The translations under genes and the position numbers were made by a program. A DNA stretch of 35,159 nt from an uncultured Prevotellaceae bacterium. Lineage in GTDB: Bacteria > Bacteroidota > Bacteroidia > Bacteroidales > Bacteroidaceae. The notes under the pieces were generated by a model. That model did not search any database, was not told the origin of the DNA, and was given only the letters and a program-made list of their open reading frames with translations. The DNA lies in the NCBI GenBank assembly GCA_900315105.1, contig OMXX01000052.1, forward strand, positions 1 to 35,159, written 5' to 3'. The first letter of the stretch is position 1; every line of letters begins with the position of its first letter. Shown piece by piece: positions 21,790 through 29,825 of this stretch.

Positions 21790-22887
21790 TTATTTCTTTT
21801 CTGAAATGATAGGGAAAGCCTTGACCAGACGGTCGTATTCCTCGTCGGTTATTCGCATGAAAGAACCGTGCTGAGGAGCAGCTATACCTATTATATTTTT
21901 AGGGTCGGAGAAATTGCGCATGAATTTATCCGCCTTGCAGATGCGGTAGTTGCGCGGACGGGATGAATACTCGATATACGCAATACGCCACGTGTCGTCG
22001 CCCTCAATCTGAAAGGCAGAAACGCCCTCGCATTTCTTCTTGCCCTCGAAGTTCACGAAGTCGGTTGAGTCGGGCTCGGGCCACTTGCCTGTCAGGGAGT
22101 TGCATGTTGAAGTGAAGAGTCCGGGCTGACCGCCTTCCTTCTTTATCATCATGTGATATTTCCCGTCGGCTGGCACATAGTTTATGTCCGCATCAATCGT
22201 GGCATAGCCCCAATCGAAAAGCAGACGCGGCTGGGTTAGGGTGGTGAAACTCTCGTCGGCGTATGAGTAGTACATACGGTCGTATGCCTTCTCGTCCCTG
22301 TTCCATAGCGAGTAATAAATGAAATAGCCGCCCTTGCGCCCATCCTGCCATTCATACTCAGAATCCCAGAAAATCTGAGGAGCCCATACACGGTTAATGG
22401 TTCTCCAGTCCTTATAAACAGAACGTTCTCGGTCTTTCTCGGTCTTGGTGTCAGAGAAAATATCCAGTCCCTTGCGGAAATCGAAAGTCGTTGATTTCCA
22501 ATGAATGAGATCGTCGGAAGTCAATAGGTTAATGCCGTAGTTGTCCCATGTCTCTTTCTTTCCCAGACGCTTGGTGGCGGAGTTGTTCATGTCGGTAGTC
22601 ACCATCAGGTAGCCGCTCATATCGTGCTTCCTGCATATATACGCATCGCGCGTACCACCTTCTATAGCCGCCAGTTCCCTGCTCGAGAAAATGGAGTCTC
22701 CACCTATGAGGTCATGAAACTCTTCCCCGTCACGCGAAACCGCGTAAGCCGTCCATTGTCCCCGTCCGCTCATGTGGCAATACAGATAGTTGCCGCCCTT
22801 CTGCGGATTTCCCTTAGATTGTGCAAAAACGGCCAAATTGTTGATGCACATCAAGAATGCGAGGGGTAATATGCGGTTAATATTCAT
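21790..22887 (-). CDS. GH43-like glycoside hydrolase, secreted
   Basis: A 365-residue protein with a signal peptide ending AVFAQ. The fold looks like a five-bladed beta-propeller of the GH43/GH117-like kind: repeated short strands with GRGQWTAYAVSRDGEEF, GTRDAYICRKHD, NLLTSDDLIHWKSTTF, VWAPQIFWDS, IDADINYVPADGKYHMMIK and CEGVSAFQIEGD. VWAPQ, the DADI aspartate and the CEG glutamate are in the places expected for the catalytic and substrate residues, so activity on plant arabino- or xylo-oligosaccharides is plausible but unproved. It heads an operon with two CHR membrane proteins, an unusual pairing. Confidence 0.8.
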   Translation of the reverse strand: MNINRILPLAFLMCINNLAVFAQSKGNPQKGGNYLYCHMSGRGQWTAYAVSRDGEEFHDLIGGDSIFSSRELAAIEGGTRDAYICRKHDMSGYLMVTTDMNNSATKRLGKKETWDNYGINLLTSDDLIHWKSTTFDFRKGLDIFSDTKTEKDRERSVYKDWRTINRVWAPQIFWDSEYEWQDGRKGGYFIYYSLWNRDEKAYDRMYYSYADESFTTLTQPRLLFDWGYATIDADINYVPADGKYHMMIKKEGGQPGLFTSTCNSLTGKWPEPDSTDFVNFEGKKKCEGVSAFQIEGDDTWRIAYIEYSSRPRNYRICKADKFMRNFSDPKNIIGIAAPQHGSFMRITDEEYDRLVKAFPIISEKK

Positions 22888-22906
22888 AAATATGCAATTT
22901 TGATTG

Positions 22907-22940
22907 CAAAGTTAGAAATAATTTTCGAAATAATAAACTA
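22907..22940 (-). promoter_or_regulatory. Candidate promoter of the GH43-CHR operon
   Basis: TAACTTTG on the minus strand (22914-22907) fits the -7 consensus 20 bp before the ATG. No clear TTTG is found at -33, so the promoter may need an activator. Confidence 0.5.
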
Positions 22941-23017
22941 TTTTTCGGACGTTATCCGTTAATGGATGTTAAAAGAGGGCTTTAATGTTAAAAATGAGGA
23001 CATTCTGTTGGAAATTG

Positions 23018-23049
23018 TTTGGTTAGTCCGTTTTTTTTTATTATCTTTG
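23018..23049 (+). promoter_or_regulatory. Promoter of the M23 peptidase gene
   Basis: TTTG (23018-23021), 20-bp spacer, TATCTTTG (23042-23049). The leader of about 60 nt contains TTCCAC/GTGGAA arms that could form a small hairpin. Confidence 0.85.
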
Positions 23050-23114
23050 CATCAGTTTTTTCCACTATTGGGGAATTTGTGGAAGCGTTTGAATATTAAC
23101 TAAACAAATTTTTG

Positions 23115-24068
23115 ATGAAATTAAAGGAAATATATAAGCTATTCATACTACCATTTATGCTCATGCTGGTTTCAGCACCAGTCGCGGCACAAGATTTGCT
23201 TGCAAGGCAGGCTCCAGTAGATCGCAGAATGCGTGCAGTTGACACACTGGCATTAAAGACGGTAATAGAAAGGGAATCACTTCAAAACCCAGCTTCTCAG
23301 CTGTATGAAGATTGGGATAATACATACGCTCACAAGCAGACAGAACTACCTGACTCGTTTAGAATTAGCTTGAAGAATTTCTGTATGCCAACGACCAGCA
23401 GGGTCATCACAAGTGAGATGGGAATGCGTAAACTCGGCCGTATGCGACGTATGCACAAGGGACTTGACGTTAAGGTATATATTGGTGATACTATTCGTGC
23501 AGCTTTCTCGGGAAAGGTTCGCGTAAAGAGATACGAGGCTCGTGGATATGGTAAGTTCCTCGTTATTCGCCATCCTAACGGTCTTGAGACAATATACGGT
23601 CACATGAGTGACTGGTTGGTAGATGAGAATGAAACAGTAAAGGCTGGTCAGCCTATTGGTCTTGGTGGTAACACCGGTCGAAGCACAGGTTCACACCTTC
23701 ACTTTGAGACACGTCTCTGTGGTGTAGCGCTTAATCCTGCTTTGCTCTTCGATTTCGTCAATCAGGACGTGACAGCCGACTATTATATGTTCCGTAAGAG
23801 CAACTATGAGGATGAGTCTGTTGCTGTAAACAAGACAATACGACTTGAAGGCGCTCCTGAGGAGACAGAGAATGTAGAGGAACAGAAGGAAATTGCTGAA
23901 AGCGAGGTTCGCCAGTACACAGAGACCCGTTATCACAAGGTTAAGTCAGGCGAAACACTCTACGGCATTGCTAAGCGTCGCGGTGTAACCGTTGAACAAC
24001 TCTGCAAGCTCAATCATCTGACACGCGACGTTAAGGTTCGCCCAGGTCAGATACTCCGCTACTCATAA
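23115..24068 (+). CDS. M23 family metallopeptidase with C-terminal LysM domain
   Basis: A 317-residue exported protein (signal peptide ending PVAAQ, residues 1-24). The M23 (LytM) core at about 110-210 has HKGLDVKVYIGD (zinc His and Asp), YGHMSDWLV and the HLHFET motif with the remaining ligands. All zinc residues appear present, so it is probably an active murein endopeptidase. A LysM domain occupies about 270-317 (YHKVKSGETLYGIAKRRGVT...VRPGQILRYS) and should hold it on peptidoglycan. It is monocistronic, with its own promoter and terminator. Confidence 0.94.
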   Translation: MKLKEIYKLFILPFMLMLVSAPVAAQDLLARQAPVDRRMRAVDTLALKTVIERESLQNPASQLYEDWDNTYAHKQTELPDSFRISLKNFCMPTTSRVITSEMGMRKLGRMRRMHKGLDVKVYIGDTIRAAFSGKVRVKRYEARGYGKFLVIRHPNGLETIYGHMSDWLVDENETVKAGQPIGLGGNTGRSTGSHLHFETRLCGVALNPALLFDFVNQDVTADYYMFRKSNYEDESVAVNKTIRLEGAPEETENVEEQKEIAESEVRQYTETRYHKVKSGETLYGIAKRRGVTVEQLCKLNHLTRDVKVRPGQILRYS

Positions 24069-24136
24069 GAGTAGCCCCGAAAGAAGAATAATTTATAACA
24101 ATGTTTCCCCCTTTCATAATCAAATAAAAGTTTTGG

Positions 24137-24177
24137 AGGATCAGCCGAGACGTGAGTTTCTACTGATCCTTTTTTTA
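24137..24177 (+). terminator. Terminator of the M23 peptidase gene
   Basis: GGATCAG and CTGATCC arms enclose a loop with an inner AGACGTGAGTTTCT hairpin and are followed by eight T. Confidence 0.85.
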
Positions 24178-24260
24178 TGCCCTATAATTTGAACAACTCC
24201 AACCCGAAATCACGATTATATCAATAAAAATATTGGTGTCCGCTAACGGCACAAAGCAAG

Positions 24261-24302
24261 TCCGAAGTGCTTGAAACATAGCATTTCGGATTTTCTGTTT
24301 TT
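24261..24302 (+). terminator. Terminator-like hairpin without an obvious gene
   Basis: TCCGAAGTGCT and AGCATTTCGGA form an 11-bp stem (one G-U pair) around an 8-nt loop, followed by TTTTCTGTTTTT. There is no reading frame between it and the preceding terminator. Confidence 0.6.
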
Positions 24303-24343
24303 ACGGTAAGCTCTATATTTCATAATCCCGGAAAAAAGTGTTA

Positions 24344-24495
24344 GTCACAGGTAACGGGTAACAATAAGAAAAATAGTGTAAACTGCTGCCTATATTTATT
24401 ATTTCTTTATATAATAAGGTATATAAACTCCTTAGAAATATTCTGTAAAATTTTAGCATACTCAAAAATCCTTATTGTTACCTGTTACTTGTTAC
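24344..24495. repeat. Inverted pair of GTAACAR heptad repeats around a 100-bp AT-rich core
   Basis: The left copy at 24344-24368 reads GTCACAG, GTAACGG, GTAACAA, TAAG. The right copy at 24472-24495 is in reverse orientation (GTAACAA, GTAACAG, GTAACAA, TAA on the minus strand). The AT-rich interior has no reading frame. Confidence 0.7.
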
Positions 24496-24739
24496 TGGCC
24501 GGAATTTTCCTTGCCTATTGAGCGAGATTCTATTATGGTTTGCAACTGTCTAAGTAGAAGATAACCAGATTGTTATGTATAAATAGGGGGGGTAGAATAT
24601 AGACGGCCGATAGTCTCAACAGCATAACAATAAGCATCATTTCCTGGCTGATTAACCTTATTCGGCATGCTTGAAAAACGCGGAAAAAAGCTCTGGTAAC
24701 AATTATTTCTCTGTATGATGATAAGTTCTTCTGAGACGT

Positions 24740-24960
24740 GAAAGTCCTGAAAGGACGATATATTACAGGGTAGTGCGTGAGCGCTACCATATTGAGAAAC
24801 CATCGTTCGTAAGCCCAGTATGGGCGACATAGTTCCATATTTCTCACTATGGTTATGAAATTATGTCGCACATACGGCGCTCATGGGGAATTGGAACTAA
24901 TGCTACGTGGGTTTTACCCACGCCTATACTATTTCGCCTTTACAAGGCTTTTTTCTGGGT
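24740..24960. repeat. Mosaic of short hairpins (Bacteroidetes-type intergenic repeat)
   Basis: Consecutive small palindromes include GTCCTGAAAGGAC, GTAGTGCGTGAGCGCTAC, GCCCAGTATGGGC, GCGTGGG-type arms around TTTTACCC, and GCCTTTACAAGGC. This is a repeat type I recognise from Bacteroidetes genomes by the spurious peptides it encodes (YGAHGELELMLRG-like). Confidence 0.65.
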
Positions 24961-25139
24961 GCTTTTCAGCATACAGGAATATTTTATGTATTGGCAACAA
25001 TCATCACAATATGCACATTATCCTTCAAAAGAACGTGAAAACCATTCCAAAAGCCATCCCAAGAATTAATGTGGGCTTCAATGGGATTCTGCGAGAACTT
25101 TCAGCTCCCTAAGATGCAGTTCCCTCCTTCCCTCCTGCC

Positions 25140-25266
25140 TCCCATGCAAGTCCGTTGTAACTCCTATGATCCTTCGCTCTTCCTTCGCTGATCCTATAGT
25201 TCCGGAACGGACCTGAAACGGACCTGAAACGGATTTGGAACGGAGGTACAACGGAGGCATTATGGA
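25140..25266. repeat. 11-bp phased array 4
   Basis: Left half: TCC cores at 25140, 25151 and 25162, then 25170, 25181 and 25192. A TTCCGGAA dyad lies at 25200-25207. Right half: ACGG cores at 25207, 25218, 25229, 25240 and 25251, then ATGG at 25262, all exactly 11 bp apart. Confidence 0.88.
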
Positions 25267-25281
25267 GCAAAATATCGACCG

Positions 25282-25305
25282 GTAACAGGTAACAAGTAAC
25301 AATAA
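25282..25305 (+). repeat. GTAACAR heptad repeat, solo copy
   Basis: GTAACAG, GTAACAA, GTAACAA then TAAG, followed by GAAAATAGTGTAA, which is also found after the 24344 copy. Confidence 0.7.
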
Positions 25306-25549
25306 GGAAAATAGTGTAAGTGCATCTCATTTCAGACATAGCAACACCGTCGGGATATGCTCTGTTGGGTGGGAATGATGCTAATGAGGTAAAAGCATAG
25401 ATAAATTCAGGGTTGATACCTCATGTAAGTGCCAGCCCTAAATCTATATAATAAAAGAGACCAAGATGATTTGAATGCTGCTATTGCGAAGTATTTCAAG
25501 CATTGAATATAATGACGCAAAAAAAGAAACAATATGTTTTTATGCTAAA

Positions 25550-25600
25550 TAAGAGCTACATAAGAGCTACATAAGAGCAGCATAAGAGCTATATAAGAGT
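25550..25600 (+). repeat. 11-bp phased array 5 (single polarity)
   Basis: TAAGAG units start at 25550, 25561, 25572, 25583 and 25594. The unit is TAAGAGCTACA with small changes. No complementary half is seen. Confidence 0.9.
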
Positions 25601-25714
25601 CAAGGTCTCCTTTGGAAAAGGGGCTTTGACCGTTTTTTCGTATTCAACTATGATTTCTGCTTGCGCGAAAAGTTAAAAAAGTTTACGCACGCATACCTTA
25701 TTTATGGTATTTAC

Positions 25715-25728
25715 TTGATAAATATCAT
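25715..25728. promoter_or_regulatory. FNR/CRP-like site upstream of the susC promoter
   Basis: TTGATAAATATCAT, one mismatch from the TTGAT-N4-ATCAA palindrome found at 20541-20554, in the shared context TTTACTTGATWAATATCA. Near-matching TTTACGC motifs flank it, as at the ncRNA promoter. Confidence 0.5.
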
Positions 25729-25754
25729 TTACGCGGAAAAATTTTAGTATTTTG

Positions 25755-25786
25755 TTTGTTCTTTTAATAAATTTTAAGTACTTTTG
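25755..25786 (+). promoter_or_regulatory. Promoter of the susC operon
   Basis: TTTG (25755-25758), 20-bp spacer, TACTTTTG (25779-25786). It predicts a leader of about 190 nt before the ATG at 25982. Confidence 0.8.
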
Positions 25787-25830
25787 CAATCGGATACAAC
25801 ACAAATTACAACAGATAAAAAATTGCACTT

Positions 25831-25901
25831 AGACATCAGAGACGTGCGCCAGCCTTTGAGGGCTGACACGCACTATGTCTTTCATGCGAGGATGCTTCGC
25901 A
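25831..25901 (+). promoter_or_regulatory. Structured leader of the susC operon
   Basis: AGACAT (25831-25836) pairs with ATGTCT (25875-25880). Inside, GTGCG pairs with CGCAC, and CAGCC with GGGCTG around TTTGA. A second hairpin follows (TGCGA...TCGCA, 25885-25901). No known riboswitch was recognised; control by attenuation or a small RNA is possible. Confidence 0.5.
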
Positions 25902-25981
25902 CGTTGTCACTCGCCCGACATAAAATCCTAAAAAGTCAGAGGTATAAAGACTAATAAAAAGTAATATAGAGTATTTAAGGT

Positions 25982-28900
25982 ATGAAACAAAAACTACTCA
26001 TGTTTTTGGTCAGTATGCTGTGTGTGGTCACAACAGCGCTGGCGCAAACCAAGGTTACGGGTACTGTTTTCTCGCAAGAAGACGGTGAACCTGTAATCGG
26101 CGCTACTGTTATGATACAGGGCGACAAGAAGGGTACTGTCACGGACATTAATGGTAATTTTACTATTAGTGTGCCAGGTGGCAAGAAATTATCTATCAGC
26201 TATGTCGGAATGAAGACAGCGATTGTCTCTCCAAAACAGGGCATGGTTGTAAACCTTGTTAGCGACGGTCTTCTTGAGGACGTTGTCGTTACTGGTATGG
26301 TAAAGACCGACAAGCGTCTCTTTACCGGTGCTACTGCAAAGATTGATGCTACATCGGCAAAGATTGACGGTATGGCGGATATCTCACGCTCCCTTGAAGG
26401 ACGTGCTGCCGGTGTGAGTGTACAGAACGTGTCAGGTACATTCGGTACGGCTCCTAAGATTCGTGTACGTGGTGCAACCTCTATCTTTGGCTCTTCAAAG
26501 CCTCTTTGGGTTGTTGACGGCGTTATCATGGAGGATGTGACCGAGGTAAGTGCTGACGATCTGTCTTCTGGTGATGCAGAGACACTTATCTCAAGTGCCA
26601 TCGCCGGTCTTAACTCTGATGATATCGAGTCATTCCAGATTCTGAAGGACGGTTCTGCAACCTCTATCTATGGTGCTCGTGCTATGGCTGGTGTGATTGT
26701 TATCACAACAAAGAAGGGTAAGACAGGAAGCGCATTCGTGAACTATACAGGTGAATACACCATGCGACTGAAGCCAAGCTATAACGACTTCAACATCATG
26801 AACTCTCAGGATCAGATGTCTGTATATCAGGAGCTTGAGCAGAAGGGCTACCTGAACTATGCGGAGATTGCGAAGAAGTCGGAGAGCGGTGTGTATGGCA
26901 GGATGTATCAGCTCATTACCGACTATGACCCTGCAACTGGTCAGTTCGGGCTTGCCAATACTGCTGCTGCCCGCAACGCATATCTCCGTGCTGCTGAGAT
27001 GAGAAACACCAACTGGTTCGACCGTCTGTTCACAAACAGCATTATGCACAACCACTCTGTAAGTGTATCTTCTGGTACTGAGAAGTCACAGCACTATGTA
27101 TCTGTAAGTGCTATGTTTGATCCTGGATGGTATAAGAGAAGTGAGGTTGAGCGTTATACAGCAAACCTCAACTCAACTTTCAATATCAACAAGAAACTTG
27201 AGTTCAACGTTATCGCTAATGCATCTTTCCGTAAACAGGAGGCTCCGGGTACTATCGGTAAGGAAACTGATGCTGTAACCGGTGAGGTGAAGCGTGACTT
27301 TGATATCAACCCATATTCATATTCAATGAACACTTCACGTGCTCTTGATCCGGATGCATACTACATTCGTAACTATGCAGACTTCAACATCTTCAATGAG
27401 TTGCAGAGCAACTATATGGAGCTGGGTGTGAATGACTTCCGTGTTACCGGTAGCTTGAAATACAAGCCTATCAAGAAAGTTGAGCTCACATTGCTTGCCG
27501 GTATGCAGAATACGGATACAAGACAGGAACACTATATCCTTGATAACAGTAATCAGGCTTTGGCTTATCGTGCAATGGGCAATTCTACCATCCGTGATGA
27601 GAACCCATTCCTTTATAAAGACCCGGACAACATCTATGCACTCCCAATCACCGTACTTCCTGACGGTGGTATCTACGAGCGCACAGACCGCAATATGTAC
27701 AAGTGGGACACACGTCTCACAGCTGCTTATAATGATGTATTTGCAGAAGATCATATTGTGAACCTCTATGGTGGTATGGAGACAAACTATGTTGACCGCC
27801 ACAAGACTTGGTTCCGTGGCTGGGGTATGCAATATACTATGGGTGAGATTCCTAACTACGCATATCAGGTATTCAAGAAGGGTTCTGAGGAGAACACCGA
27901 CTATTACACACTCGAGAACAAACACGAGCGTAGTGCTGCTTTCTTCGCTAACGGAACATACTCATACAAAGGTCGTTACACTCTGAACGGTACTTATCGC
28001 TATGAGGGTACTAACCGTATGGGTAAGAGCCGTGCTGCCCGTTGGTTGCCTACATGGAACGTATCTGCTTCTTGGAACGTACATGAGGAGGATTTCTTCA
28101 AGCAGTTCGAGCCAACAGTCTCACACCTCGCACTTCGTGCTTCTTACTCACTTACCGCTGAGCGTCCAAGCATTTCGAATGCTATCGTGGAGATTGGCAG
28201 TAAGACACCTTGGCGTCCGTTCGCAAGTGTTCGTGAGAGTATGCTCTACGTAAAGAACCTTGCCAACGAGGAACTTACATACGAGAAGAAGCATGAGCTG
28301 AACCTCGGCTTGTCAGCCGGATTCCTCGACAACCGCATCAACCTTGAGGTGGATTGGTACAAGCGTAACAACTACGACCTTATCGGCGTTGCCACCACAC
28401 AGGGTATAGGCGGTGAGATTGAGAAGCTGGGTAACATAGCCACAATGAAGGCGCATGGTATTGAGGTGAGTCTCACAACCAACAATATCAAGACAAGGGA
28501 TTTCAGTTGGACAACCAACTTCATCTACTCTCACTCTTCAAACGAGGTTACAGGCTTGAAGACAACAAATAACGTGATGAATCTCGTTTCACGTACAAGT
28601 ACAGGTTCTGAAACTGCATTTGCTCGTGAGGGATATCCTGTAGGTGCACTCTTCTCTATTCCTTTCAGGGGACTTAACAACGAAGGTCTGCCTCTGTTCC
28701 TTGATCAGGACGGCAACGTGACTACTACTGACATCTACTTCCAGGAAACTGACAAGGAGAAGCTCCTTTTCCTTGAGTACTCAGGAACTGTTGACCCAAC
28801 TGACGTAGGTTCACTCGGCAACGTGTTCAAGTATAAGAACTTGTCTCTCAACGTGTTCGTTACCTACTCATTCGGTAACGTGGTGCGTCTCGACCCGGTA

Positions 28901-29812
28901 TTCGATAATGAGTACACCGACCTTATGTCAACTCCTAAGGAGTTCAACAACCGCTGGACTGTTCCTGGTGATGAGAAATTCACCAATATTCCTGTTATCG
29001 CTTCAAAGCGTCAGAATGAGAACGACTCACACCTCGCATACGCTTACAACGCATACAACTATAGTTCTGCGCGTATTGCCAAGGGTGACTTCATCCGCAT
29101 GAAGGAAATCTCTATAGGTTATGACTTCCCAAAGAGCATTACCGAGAAGCTACGTCTCGCAAACCTCTCATTGAAGCTTCAGGCAACCAACCTCTTCCTT
29201 ATCTATGCAGATAAGAAACTGAACGGTCAGGATCCTGAGTTCTTCAACGCAGGTGGTGTGGCAGCTCCAACTCCAAAGCAGTTCACGGCAACTCTTCGTA
29301 TAGGTCTTGGCGGCAACGACTCAAGCGTGAAGAAGGAAGATGGTCGCGTGGCTCTGCTTCAGTCAGACCTCGACAACGCCAACGCAGAAATCAACCGTCT
29401 GCGCGGACAGATCGCTAATCAGAAGCCTGCCGAGAGCAAGGAGGTTGTGAAGGAAGTTGTGAAAGAAGTGGTAAAGGTTGAGAAGGAAAAGCAGTTCATG
29501 CCACTCTCTATCTTCTTCGCTCTCAACTCATCAACAAAGCTTGAGGCTGGTGAGGAGGTAAACCTCCGCACTATTGCTGAGGCTGCCAAGAAGAACCCGG
29601 ATCTCAAGGTCTATCTTACAGGCTATGCTGACAGCGCAACAGGCACAGAGGAAATCAACAACCGCATCTCAGCACAGCGTGCCGAGTCTGTTGCCAAGTC
29701 ACTTGAGGCATTGGGCGTAAGCCGTAGCCAGATGGTAATTAGTAGTAAGGGCGGTGTAAGTATGCTCGAGAACACAGCTTACGATCGTCGCGTCATCGTT
29801 GAGGTAAAATAA
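25982..29812 (+). CDS. SusC/RagA-type TonB-dependent transporter with C-terminal OmpA-like domain
   Basis: A 1276-residue outer-membrane protein. The signal peptide ends ALAQ. A carboxypeptidase-regulatory-like domain (about 23-105) has GEPVIGATVMIQGDKKGT and DINGNFTISVPGGKKLSISY. The plug (about 112-225) has SLEGRAAGVSVQNVSG and SIYGARAMAGVIVITTKKG. The barrel ends near residue 1107 with KQFTATLRIGLG, where SusC proteins normally stop. This one continues with a coiled coil (LLQSDLDNANAEINRLRGQI), a KEVVKEVVKEVVKVEKEK linker, and an OmpA-type peptidoglycan-binding domain (about 1172-1276; IFFALNSSTKLEAGEE, LTGYADSATGTEEINNRIS, AQRAESVAKSLEALGV). The fused domain would lie in the periplasm. 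First gene of a five-gene operon. Confidence 0.95.
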   Translation: MKQKLLMFLVSMLCVVTTALAQTKVTGTVFSQEDGEPVIGATVMIQGDKKGTVTDINGNFTISVPGGKKLSISYVGMKTAIVSPKQGMVVNLVSDGLLEDVVVTGMVKTDKRLFTGATAKIDATSAKIDGMADISRSLEGRAAGVSVQNVSGTFGTAPKIRVRGATSIFGSSKPLWVVDGVIMEDVTEVSADDLSSGDAETLISSAIAGLNSDDIESFQILKDGSATSIYGARAMAGVIVITTKKGKTGSAFVNYTGEYTMRLKPSYNDFNIMNSQDQMSVYQELEQKGYLNYAEIAKKSESGVYGRMYQLITDYDPATGQFGLANTAAARNAYLRAAEMRNTNWFDRLFTNSIMHNHSVSVSSGTEKSQHYVSVSAMFDPGWYKRSEVERYTANLNSTFNINKKLEFNVIANASFRKQEAPGTIGKETDAVTGEVKRDFDINPYSYSMNTSRALDPDAYYIRNYADFNIFNELQSNYMELGVNDFRVTGSLKYKPIKKVELTLLAGMQNTDTRQEHYILDNSNQALAYRAMGNSTIRDENPFLYKDPDNIYALPITVLPDGGIYERTDRNMYKWDTRLTAAYNDVFAEDHIVNLYGGMETNYVDRHKTWFRGWGMQYTMGEIPNYAYQVFKKGSEENTDYYTLENKHERSAAFFANGTYSYKGRYTLNGTYRYEGTNRMGKSRAARWLPTWNVSASWNVHEEDFFKQFEPTVSHLALRASYSLTAERPSISNAIVEIGSKTPWRPFASVRESMLYVKNLANEELTYEKKHELNLGLSAGFLDNRINLEVDWYKRNNYDLIGVATTQGIGGEIEKLGNIATMKAHGIEVSLTTNNIKTRDFSWTTNFIYSHSSNEVTGLKTTNNVMNLVSRTSTGSETAFAREGYPVGALFSIPFRGLNNEGLPLFLDQDGNVTTTDIYFQETDKEKLLFLEYSGTVDPTDVGSLGNVFKYKNLSLNVFVTYSFGNVVRLDPVFDNEYTDLMSTPKEFNNRWTVPGDEKFTNIPVIASKRQNENDSHLAYAYNAYNYSSARIAKGDFIRMKEISIGYDFPKSITEKLRLANLSLKLQATNLFLIYADKKLNGQDPEFFNAGGVAAPTPKQFTATLRIGLGGNDSSVKKEDGRVALLQSDLDNANAEINRLRGQIANQKPAESKEVVKEVVKEVVKVEKEKQFMPLSIFFALNSSTKLEAGEEVNLRTIAEAAKKNPDLKVYLTGYADSATGTEEINNRISAQRAESVAKSLEALGVSRSQMVISSKGGVSMLENTAYDRRVIVEVK

Positions 29813-29825
29813 AGTCTTTAAAGTT

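Larger units (their letters stand above)
24069..25750. other. Repeat-rich gene-free region
   Basis: About 1.7 kb without a credible gene. In order it holds a terminator, a second terminator-like hairpin, an inverted pair of GTAACAR repeats, a mosaic of short hairpins (24740-24960), an 11-bp array, a third GTAACAR repeat and a second 11-bp array. Short ORFs at 24849 and 24863 read through the hairpin mosaic and resemble the spurious small proteins that such repeats generate in Bacteroidetes. Confidence 0.75.

Noticed and set aside
24261..24302. Small RNA ending at this hairpin
   Set aside because: No promoter box was found in the short space after the preceding terminator, so only a hairpin is reported.
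24533..25112. Small ORFs such as the frame starting at 24849
   Set aside because: These are translations of the hairpin-mosaic repeat; such peptides recur as spurious annotations in Bacteroidetes.
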